Positions 42,034 through 49,826 of a DNA stretch of 54,535 bases are shown piece by piece. A model generated the notes under the pieces. It worked only from the letters and a program-made list of their open reading frames with translations. It was not told where the DNA came from and made no database searches. This DNA is from Microcoleus sp. FACHB-831. GTDB taxonomy: Bacteria; Cyanobacteriota; Cyanobacteriia; Cyanobacteriales; FACHB-T130. The stretch is taken from contig NZ_JACJON010000024.1 in NCBI RefSeq assembly GCF_014695585.1, positions 1 to 54,535 on the forward strand, written 5' to 3'. Each line of letters begins with the position of its first letter. Position 1 is the first letter of the stretch. The translations under genes and the position numbers were made by a program.

Positions 42034-43671
42034 TCAACTTTTACAAGCATCGTGGCAACGTGCGTCTAAACTACAGCACAAAGAGCATATTGGGCCGTCA
42101 TAGACAGGACAATATGCCATATCCTGTTTTTCATATTCATATTCGCATATAGAGCAAGCGATCGCGCTGCCTTCCTGGGAATTATGGAAGTATATATCTT
42201 CTCTGGCTATGTAATATTTGCCCTTTGTCAGCAGTGCAATGATTGGTGCTAGTACAAATGCTAACAAAAGGGCGATGAAGGGAGAAAAAGCTTGTGCAAC
42301 TGCTCCCAATGCGCCCAGAAAGGCCACAATTGACACTATTGAAGCAATAACCATCGAACCGAAACCGACCGGATTTATATTGTATAAATGCGCTCTTTTA
42401 AATTCAATGTATGGCGGACTGATCCCCAGGGGTTTGTTCACTACTAGGTCAGCAACGAGTGCCCCAATCCACGCGATCGCCACATTGGAGTAAAGCCCCA
42501 GCACTTTTTCTAGGGTATGAAATACCCCCAATTCCATCAATAAAAGTGCAATCCCCACATTAAATATTAGCCAAACAATTCTCCCAGGATGAGCATGAGT
42601 TAAGCGCGAAAAGAAGTTCGACCATGCTAGCGATCCAGCATAGGCATTAGTAACGTTGATCTTAATCTGAGATAACACTACAAAAAATGTAGCAACAGCC
42701 AGTACAACCCCTGGATTGGAAAACATCGCTTGAAAACCCAACAGATACATCTGAATGGGTTCATTGGCTTGCTCGATAGCGATTCCGTGATTAACAGCAA
42801 GTGCTGTTAAGAATGAACCTCCCAACTGTTTCGCTGCACCCAATATTATCCAGCCAGGGCCAGCTAAAATAACCGCAAACCACCACTTGCCTCTATTTTC
42901 TGTAGTTTCATCCGGCATGAATCGGAGATAATCAACCTGTTCCCCGATTTGAGCAATAAGTGAAAATGATACGCTAGCCGCTGCTCCGAACAAGAGCGGA
43001 TCGAAACCTGCACCACTTGGCGAATTGCCAGAAAAGTTTAACCAATTAGACCATGAAGCGGGTTCTTTATATAAGACAAAAATGTATGGCAGTATCATCA
43101 GGGTTAACCAAATTGGTTGCGTCCACACCTGCAACTGTGCAATTAGGGTAATCCCAAAGATAACTAGGGGAATAATCAGTATTGAGCAAAGTAGATGACC
43201 TATTGCTAAAGGTAGGTGAAAATATAGCTCAAGCGCCTGAGCCATAATTGTCGCTTCTAATGCAAAAAAAATAAATGTAAACGATGCATATATCAGGGAA
43301 GTAATAGTTGAACCAATGTAGCCAAACCCTGCGCCCCGTGTCAGCAAATCCATATCGATGTTGTATTTAGAAGCATAATAGGCGATAGGGACTCCTGTCA
43401 GGAAAATAACTACAGAAGCTACGAATATTCCCCAAAATGCATTGGCAAATCCATAGCTGATAGCTATTGAACCACCGATAGCTTCTAATGCTAAAAACGA
43501 TATTCCTCCCAGCGCCGTATTTGCTACGATATACTCTGACCACTTTCGGAATGATGGTGGTGCATAGCGCAATGCATAATCCTCCATCGTTTCGTTAGCA
43601 ACCCAGGCATTATATTCTCTCCTAACTGTCGTAATTTTTCCACTTTTTAAAATTGGTTGCTTAGGTATCAT
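42034..43671 (-). CDS. NCS1-type purine/cytosine permease with Cys-rich C-terminal tail
   Basis: 545 residues. The N-terminus (EDYALRYAPPSFRKWSEYIV, then ALGGISFLALEAIGGSIAIS) and about twelve membrane helices fit the nucleobase:cation symporter-1 family, which moves purines, pyrimidines, allantoin or related compounds with Na+ or H+. After the last helix comes a cytosolic tail (about 505-545) with eight Cys (ACSICEYEYEKQDMAYCP, then CSLCCSLDARCHDAC), probably a metal- or cluster-binding knuckle. This tail is absent from ordinary permeases and suggests a sensory or regulated transporter. It is divergent from a histidine kinase across 427 AT-rich bases. In cyanobacteria I recall related permease domains beside or fused to sensor kinases. 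Confidence 0.85.
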   Translation of the reverse strand: MIPKQPILKSGKITTVRREYNAWVANETMEDYALRYAPPSFRKWSEYIVANTALGGISFLALEAIGGSIAISYGFANAFWGIFVASVVIFLTGVPIAYYASKYNIDMDLLTRGAGFGYIGSTITSLIYASFTFIFFALEATIMAQALELYFHLPLAIGHLLCSILIIPLVIFGITLIAQLQVWTQPIWLTLMILPYIFVLYKEPASWSNWLNFSGNSPSGAGFDPLLFGAAASVSFSLIAQIGEQVDYLRFMPDETTENRGKWWFAVILAGPGWIILGAAKQLGGSFLTALAVNHGIAIEQANEPIQMYLLGFQAMFSNPGVVLAVATFFVVLSQIKINVTNAYAGSLAWSNFFSRLTHAHPGRIVWLIFNVGIALLLMELGVFHTLEKVLGLYSNVAIAWIGALVADLVVNKPLGISPPYIEFKRAHLYNINPVGFGSMVIASIVSIVAFLGALGAVAQAFSPFIALLLAFVLAPIIALLTKGKYYIAREDIYFHNSQEGSAIACSICEYEYEKQDMAYCPVYDGPICSLCCSLDARCHDACKS

Positions 43672-44098
43672 TTCTATAAAATCCTATTTACGTTTGTTAC
43701 TTGTCAACTTTGGTTTGCCAGATATCGTTAATTTTACTGAGTATATCCGTACACTGTATGGGTGAGCTATAGCTGGTAACACAATAATTTACATAAATTA
43801 GGTTGGCATCGGTAAATTCACGTAAAACGCAATTCGTAATTTAGTTAGAGATAAAAGTATTTTAAATGACATTTCAAAGAAAAAATATGGTATATAATAA
43901 AAAACTCGTATAAATAGCTTGCTAAGGCTATAGCTTAATAAGCTAACAAATAAAATATTAACGATTGTAGTATAAACTTTAGTTAAAAAATAAAATTTAA
44001 GTAGTATATAAAGCTTAAAGCTAGTAAAAAAGCTTAATTTCGCGAATAAATGTAAGACATTTTATGAATAAATAAAACAACGGAGATAAACAGCAATA
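43672..44098. promoter_or_regulatory. AT-rich divergent promoter region with AGCTTAA motifs
   Basis: 427 bases between the permease and the histidine kinase. AGCTTAA occurs at 43932-43938, 44012-44018 and 44031-44037, the first within a perfect dyad TAGCTTA-A-TAAGCTA (43931-43945). These are candidate operators shared by the divergent pair. No gene is seen. GGAG lies 13 bases before the kinase ATG. Confidence 0.45.
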
Positions 44099-45925
44099 AT
44101 GAAGCGACTAATGACACCGCAGATGGGTTCCCAAGGTTTAGTAAAACCATTCCTGGCTATTTTTTTATTTTTATCCGTCTTGGTGGGCGCTATTTTAGCG
44201 ATAGTTTACTATCAAGAGTTTGGAAAGATTGTATCGGAAACATCTCCAGAATTATTGCAAAATAGCTCGGGGAAAATACTAGAGGCATTCGTGCAGTTAT
44301 ATGCAGCCTTGCTTGTCCCGATTGGCATTGGTTCTTGGTGGCTGGTGCTAACACGTATAAGTCATCAGCTGGCGCAGAAAGAACTGGAACAAGCCGCCGC
44401 TGAACTTCAAGAATTAGCGTCTCACAAAGATTTGCTAAAACGTCGATTGTCTAGCCAAGTTCGTGACTCGCTCGATCTGGAAATAATTCTGAACACGGCA
44501 GTTAGTGAAATACGCAATTTGCTACAGATCGATCGTTGCAAGTTTCTTTGGTATCAGCCCAATGCTCAGGAGATGCGCTTTGAATTGAACTGTGAAGCCT
44601 GCGATCGCACCCTGTCAAGTACAACAAGCAGCCAAGCAGATACAGCGATCGCCCTTCTAGGTGAAGCAATCTTGCAATTCGATCTAGCGATCGCTGAAAA
44701 AACCTTGCCAAGCGGTTTGATTAGGGTAAATAATATTTCTACAGATAACGGTTTTAATCGTAATAATCGAGAGCTTCTGCTTGGGTTAGGAATTAATTCT
44801 TTATTAGCTGTCTCAATTCACACTAATTCGGGTCGAATAGGTGTAATTGTCTGCGAACATGGCAAACGAATCCACCAGTGGAGCGATGAGGAGGTAGAAT
44901 TGCTCCAAGCGATCGCCGATCAGTTAGCGATCGCCATCAATCAAGCAGAACTATACAATCAAAGTCGCGCTAATGCTGCTATTGCGATCGCGCAGGCTGA
45001 ACAGCTAAGCGCAGCTTTGGAAAACCTCCAAAAAACCCAAGCTCAACTTATTCAGACCGAAAAAATGTCCAGTTTAGGTCAGCTAGTTGCTGGAGTAGCC
45101 CACGAAATTAACAACCCGGTTAACTTCATTTACGGCAATCTCAGCCATGCCAACGACTATAGCCAAGACTTATTAGAATTGGTACTACTCTATCAAAAAT
45201 ATTATCCCAATCCTGCTCCTGAGATCCAAGATCGCGCCGCAGCCATCGATCTGGAATTTCTGATGGAGGATATGCCTAAAATGCTCGACTCTATGAAAAT
45301 TGGCGCTGATAGAATACGTCAGATTGTTCTAACTTTGCGGAACTTCTCCCGTATTGACGAAGCGGAAATGAAACCAGTCGATATACATGAAGGCATTGAT
45401 AGCACTCTGTTAATTTTGCAAAATCGCCTGAAAGCTAAGTCAGATCCTACTGGGATTAAAGTTGTCAAGGAATATGGCGCTCTACCCAAGGTTGAATGCT
45501 ACGCCGGACAACTGAATCAAGTATTTATGAATATTATTAGTAATGCAATTGATGCCCTAACTCACTACAACATTCAGCGCTGTGAAGAGGAAACTAGGCA
45601 ATATCCCAGCATAATTAAAATTTGCACTGAAACTTTGCACCCCAGCCATATCAGAGTGAGAATTTCCGACAACGGAGCGGGAATGACAGAAGCCGTGAAA
45701 GCGCGTTTATTCGATCCATTCTTCACGACCAAACCCGCCGATATGGGTACAGGTCTGGGATTATCGATCAGCTATCAAATTGTGGTAGAGAAGCATGGAG
45801 GGTCGCTAAAGTGTATATCGACACCAGGACAAGGAACGGAATTTTCGATTGAAATTCCTATCCAACAAAATAATCTAAATTCTGCGGAGCGCTCAGAGTT
45901 ATCAGCTATAGGAATGTCAAGTTAG
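44099..45925 (+). CDS. Membrane sensor histidine kinase with GAF domain
   Basis: 608 residues. Two membrane helices (about 17-41 and 63-82) bracket a short external loop (about 20 residues), too small for a periplasmic sensor. A coiled region and a GAF domain (about 120-295; SLDLEIILNTAVSEIRNLLQ, HTNSGRIGVIVCEHG) follow. The kinase core begins near 320: phosphoacceptor His in VAGVAHEINNPVNFIYGN, N-box NQVFMNIISNAIDAL, G1 ISDNGAGM, F-box FDPFFTTK, G2 GTGLGLSISYQ. No receiver domain is attached and no partner response regulator is adjacent. It is divergent from the NCS1-type permease, so the permease may feed signals to this kinase (inference). Its core is closely similar to that of the kinase at 47.2-49.3 kb. 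Confidence 0.9.
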   Translation: MKRLMTPQMGSQGLVKPFLAIFLFLSVLVGAILAIVYYQEFGKIVSETSPELLQNSSGKILEAFVQLYAALLVPIGIGSWWLVLTRISHQLAQKELEQAAAELQELASHKDLLKRRLSSQVRDSLDLEIILNTAVSEIRNLLQIDRCKFLWYQPNAQEMRFELNCEACDRTLSSTTSSQADTAIALLGEAILQFDLAIAEKTLPSGLIRVNNISTDNGFNRNNRELLLGLGINSLLAVSIHTNSGRIGVIVCEHGKRIHQWSDEEVELLQAIADQLAIAINQAELYNQSRANAAIAIAQAEQLSAALENLQKTQAQLIQTEKMSSLGQLVAGVAHEINNPVNFIYGNLSHANDYSQDLLELVLLYQKYYPNPAPEIQDRAAAIDLEFLMEDMPKMLDSMKIGADRIRQIVLTLRNFSRIDEAEMKPVDIHEGIDSTLLILQNRLKAKSDPTGIKVVKEYGALPKVECYAGQLNQVFMNIISNAIDALTHYNIQRCEEETRQYPSIIKICTETLHPSHIRVRISDNGAGMTEAVKARLFDPFFTTKPADMGTGLGLSISYQIVVEKHGGSLKCISTPGQGTEFSIEIPIQQNNLNSAERSELSAIGMSS

Positions 45926-46080
45926 CTAAAATTATTTAAAAATAACTTTTATGGTGTCCAACGCCCACCATTTCTTCTGCGTATAGGTGAGAATAATTTT
46001 GGTGGGCTGGTTGGTTTTAATTGCCCCTTTATCTACTTAGAGCAAGAAGTTTGTTTGCATATGTGATGTCGGCCTTCTCA

Positions 46081-46998
46081 TCACTTAATCTTGCCGATAT
46101 CTCGACCTATAGCTTCTATTTGAGCGTAGTTAGAATTTTGGGTGGGAATAAATTTCTTAGCCTGTAAAAGGTCGAGAACTTCCTTTTGTTCGGGCACGCT
46201 GGGGTCAAGCTTTATGAAAGCATTCTGCACTTTTTGAACAAAATCCTCACCGTAACGCTTTTTCACCTCTGGATTGATAACCCAGTGATAGTCGTAGTAG
46301 GCGGGTGTCTGCCAAAGGACTTCCACTTTGTTCAAATCTACTTCTTTAGAAGTTACCCGCTTCTGCCATACGCTTTCATTGACTGCGCCAGCATCATATG
46401 TACCTGCTTCAACGAGTTTGATGGTTTTATCGTGATCGCCAGAAAATCCTGGTTCGCCTTTAAAGTCGGTGAGTTTGAGGCCAGCTTGTTGCAGGAAGTA
46501 TTGTGGCATTAAACGTCCCGATGTTGAAGATTCGCTGCCAAATGTAAAGGTACGTCCTTTGAGTTGCTTTACACTGGAGATGTCTTTAAATGGCAGAATC
46601 CCGCTCTTTTTGTTTGCAATGAAGAGACTGTGGAATTGTGCGTCTACGTCGCGTTGCGCGATCGCGGTAGCACCAGGCACTTGCAACCGTGCTTGGACTC
46701 CTGTCAATCCTCCAAACCAAACTAACTCCAAGTCCCCCACCTTAAACGCGGTTACAGCTGCGGCATAGTCGGTAACAGGCTTGTATTTTACAGGCACGCC
46801 CAGTTCTTTCTCTAGATAGGCGGCTAGCTTATCATACTGTCGCTGCAACTTTTGCGGATCTTGGTCTGGAATTGCACCCACTACCAGAGGTTTTGCCTCT
46901 GAAGCCCCAGAAGTCGAGGAATTGGCGCTGGGTTTGGGCGAACAAGCCGTCAACGGCAGCAATACAACTAACAAACCAGACCAGAAAAGTTTTCTCAT
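46081..46998 (-). CDS. phnD: Phosphonate/selenate-type ABC substrate-binding lipoprotein
   Basis: 305 residues. Lipoprotein signal (MRKLFWSGLLVVLLPLTACS, lipobox LTAC, Cys19), a Ser-rich linker, then a PhnD fold: VGAIPDQDPQKLQRQYDKLA, YKPVTDYAAAVTAFKVGDLE, LVWFGGLTGVQARLQVPGAT, TFTFGSESSTSGRLMPQYFL, and GFSGDHDKTIKLVEAGTYDA. The exact wording of these motifs is that of proteins annotated as putative selenate ABC binding proteins, a subgroup of the PhnD family; oxyanion specificity is not proven by sequence. Partners are presumably PhnC and PhnE in this window, but two unrelated genes lie between. It is placed between two histidine kinase genes on the opposite strand. Confidence 0.85.
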   Translation of the reverse strand: MRKLFWSGLLVVLLPLTACSPKPSANSSTSGASEAKPLVVGAIPDQDPQKLQRQYDKLAAYLEKELGVPVKYKPVTDYAAAVTAFKVGDLELVWFGGLTGVQARLQVPGATAIAQRDVDAQFHSLFIANKKSGILPFKDISSVKQLKGRTFTFGSESSTSGRLMPQYFLQQAGLKLTDFKGEPGFSGDHDKTIKLVEAGTYDAGAVNESVWQKRVTSKEVDLNKVEVLWQTPAYYDYHWVINPEVKKRYGEDFVQKVQNAFIKLDPSVPEQKEVLDLLQAKKFIPTQNSNYAQIEAIGRDIGKIK

Positions 46999-47211
46999 CC
47001 CTGAACTTAAATTAACTACTGGTTAACTTTACATCAAACTAACGAGCGAGAAGCGGATATTCATTAAGGATGATTTTGCTAATATAACTTGTCTCGTAGT
47101 GATACCAATCACCTTAGACAGAGACTTGAACAGTTAGTATTTTTGCAGCCCTCCCCTGCTTTGCGGGTGGGTCTCGATGAAGCCTTGCATTGGGGGAACA
47201 GTAAAAATTTT

Positions 47212-49269
47212 ATGCAAACAACTAGGATTCCCGATCGATTGGTTTGGATAGTGGTGGCAATTTGCCTGGTGCCTAGCTTGCTGAATCTGTTGGGATTTGA
47301 TTTTAGCTCGCCCTTACATCCCTTCGATGCATCTTTAGCCTCCACAATGCATCCCCGCGAACTTGTCGAGGCCATGCACTACAGTCTAGCAGGGAGCTTT
47401 ACACACACAATTTTGGAGTGGAGCGCTTTCTGTACGGCAATTTTTATTGTCATCCTGTCTTTTATACACTTTGTTCTTAAGAGGGATGCAGTAACTCCGA
47501 TTATTGGGATGTCGCTTTTTTGCGCGGGATGTATGGATGCATTCCATACTTTAGCGGCTGACAGATTAATAGAGGGTATAGCTGATAACCAAAACCTGAT
47601 TCCCTTCACTTGGGTAATTTGCCGATTGTTCAATGCGCTGATTTTAATTGGCGGTGCAGGCATTTTATTGATGACTAAACCGGGAAAGTCGAAGGGGGGT
47701 GTCGGGTTTGTAGCGATCGCTAGTTTAGTTTTTAGCCTTATTGCTTATGTCATTGTCTATATCTGCGCCCATAGTGCAACTCTGCCTCCAACCATTTTTC
47801 CCAACTCCATCATAACTCGTCCTTGGGATGTCGCTCCACTCCTACTATTTATAGTTGCAGGTATTTATGTTTTTCCCCGCCTTTACCATTTGCATCCTAG
47901 CCTGTTTTCTCATGGCCTAGTCATCAGCATCATTCCTCAAATAGCCACTCAACTCCACATGGTTTTTGGCTCGAATGCACTTTTTGACAACCATTTTAAT
48001 ATTGCCCATTTCCTTAAGATTCTTGCTTACATCATACCGTTTATCGGATTAACTTTAGAATATATCAGAACCTATACTGAAGAAGCCTTGTCAGTTGAGC
48101 GGTTAGAAGAAGCCCACAACAACCTAATAGATAAAACTAAACAGTTGGAAACCACCAACAAAGCCCTAGAAACCGAAATAAAACAACGCAATAAAATTGA
48201 ATATGCGCTGTTTAACACCAAAGCTGAACTAGAAAAGAGAGTCGAAGAGCGTACAGCTGAATTAAAACATACAAATGATATGTTGATAATGGAGGTTAGC
48301 GAGCGCAAACAGAATGAGACGCTATTTCGAGAAAAGTCTCAAGAGCTACAAATTGCCCTATGCAACCTTCAAAACACTCAATCGCAACTAATTCAAACCG
48401 AGAAAATTTCCAGCCTCGGTCAATTAGTTGCTGGGGTGGCTCACGAGATTAACAACCCCGTAAGCTTTATTTACGGAAATATAAACCACGCTAATCAGTA
48501 TGCTCAAGATTTACTGCACCTCCTGGAAGTTTACGAACAGGAATACCCCAAGCCTACGCCTAGAATCTGCAATGAAATTGAAGCTATAGATATAGAGTTT
48601 CTGCGCGAAGACTTCCCCAAGCTGTTGGATTCAATGCAAATTGGAGTTGAGCGCATTTGCGAGATTGTTAGTTCGCTGCGTTCTTTTTCTCGCGTAGATA
48701 GAGCGGAAATGCAGGCGGTAAATATTCACCAAGGCATCGATAGCACTTTACTCATATTGCAGCATCGACTCAAAGCCACTAACGAGCGCCCTGCGATTAA
48801 GACAATTAAAGATTATGCTGACTTGCCTTTAGTTGAATGTTACCCCGGTCAATTAAATCAAGTGTTCATGAACCTCCTAAGTAACGCGATCGATGCATTG
48901 GAAGAGTCATTCTTAATCCAGCCAAACTCATTCCTGGTTTGCGGAAACATCCAACCTCCTACTATTAAAATTAGTACAGCTATTAACGCTAAAAATAAAG
49001 CTATAATTAGCATTGCTGATAATGGCTGTGGAATGACAGAAGAAGTACGTCAAAGGCTGTTTGATGCTTTTTATACAACTAAGCCAGTGGGCAAAGGCAC
49101 GGGTTTAGGTTTGTCGATTAGCTATCAAATTGTAGTGGAAAAACACTTAGGTAGTTTGCAGTGTATTTCTTCCCCTGAAAAGGGCGCAGAGTTTATAATT
49201 TCGATTCCAATTTGCCAAAATCCTGAACAAGAAGCGAGCATAGAACAGACAGTCGAGACAATATGTTAA
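47212..49269 (+). CDS. Sensor histidine kinase with MASE-type membrane domain
   Basis: 685 residues from ATG at 47212 (GGGGGAAC upstream); the frame is open to TTG 47089, which would add 41 polar residues. The N-terminal 290 residues hold about seven to eight membrane helices of the membrane-associated sensor type (FIHFVLKRDAVTPIIG, then MSLFCAGCMDAFHTLAADRL), close to what I know as MASE3. A coiled coil (about 300-400, with EKRVEERTAELKHTNDML) leads to the kinase: His in VAGVAHEINNPVSFIYGN, NQVFMNLLSNAIDAL, IADNGCGM, FDAFYTTK, GTGLGLSISYQ. The kinase core is paralogous to the gene at 44.1 kb. No receiver or PAS domain, and no adjacent response regulator. Confidence 0.88.
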   Translation: MQTTRIPDRLVWIVVAICLVPSLLNLLGFDFSSPLHPFDASLASTMHPRELVEAMHYSLAGSFTHTILEWSAFCTAIFIVILSFIHFVLKRDAVTPIIGMSLFCAGCMDAFHTLAADRLIEGIADNQNLIPFTWVICRLFNALILIGGAGILLMTKPGKSKGGVGFVAIASLVFSLIAYVIVYICAHSATLPPTIFPNSIITRPWDVAPLLLFIVAGIYVFPRLYHLHPSLFSHGLVISIIPQIATQLHMVFGSNALFDNHFNIAHFLKILAYIIPFIGLTLEYIRTYTEEALSVERLEEAHNNLIDKTKQLETTNKALETEIKQRNKIEYALFNTKAELEKRVEERTAELKHTNDMLIMEVSERKQNETLFREKSQELQIALCNLQNTQSQLIQTEKISSLGQLVAGVAHEINNPVSFIYGNINHANQYAQDLLHLLEVYEQEYPKPTPRICNEIEAIDIEFLREDFPKLLDSMQIGVERICEIVSSLRSFSRVDRAEMQAVNIHQGIDSTLLILQHRLKATNERPAIKTIKDYADLPLVECYPGQLNQVFMNLLSNAIDALEESFLIQPNSFLVCGNIQPPTIKISTAINAKNKAIISIADNGCGMTEEVRQRLFDAFYTTKPVGKGTGLGLSISYQIVVEKHLGSLQCISSPEKGAEFIISIPICQNPEQEASIEQTVETIC

Positions 49270-49826
49270 ATCTTTTGAATTCACCCACCCAAAGCCGAGC
49301 GTTGCCCAAAGTAGGCGGATGCGATAAATAAAAAACTACTGCAAGTTAGCAAGACGCCCTTTGAGTTCGTTGAGGCATAAAAAACATTTATTTATATTGT
49401 TATATTTTTTGAAATAAGCTAAATTTACTGCTAATTTGGTTGGTAAACTTATAATGAGGAATAGGGCGGACATAAACTAACACAAAAGAAAAAACCTAGC
49501 CATACAACGCTTTTGCCTTGTAGGGAGAGGCGAAGTTAGGGAGAATTTTAGACAAGTTATAATGCGTCTTATGTTGGTGAATTACTAATGAAAATAAGCA
49601 ATTAATTACCCTGGCGATCGCAGCCAGAATCACTCAGTTACTCTACTTGTTGATAAGCTAGCAGCAATATTTAAATATTGCATTTTTGACAAATAAGGGC
49701 AATTGTGTATCTAAGATGTGGCTCAAAATTTACCAAAATAGACATCAAAAGTTATCGCAAGTGACATTTCAAAAGAATAAAGTGGGCTACAAAAAGATTG
49801 GCAACTGCGACATACCCTGACGGTGT
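49270..49826. other. 557-bp gene-free region before the GGDEF-EAL gene
   Basis: No gene is seen. TATAAT boxes at 49451-49456 and 49558-49563 could be -10 elements. An imperfect inverted pair (CCTAGCC near 49494, GTTAGGGAG near 49535) surrounds ACAACGCTTTTGCCTTGT. I searched by eye for a c-di-GMP riboswitch and did not find the conserved core. Confidence 0.35.

Noticed and set aside
47089-47211. TTG start for the second histidine kinase
   Set aside because: The extra 41 residues are polar and precede no domain, and the ATG at 47212 has a better ribosome site; the TTG remains possible.
49270-49826. c-di-GMP riboswitch upstream of the GGDEF-EAL gene
   Set aside because: The conserved core and tetraloop-receptor arrangement could not be found by eye.
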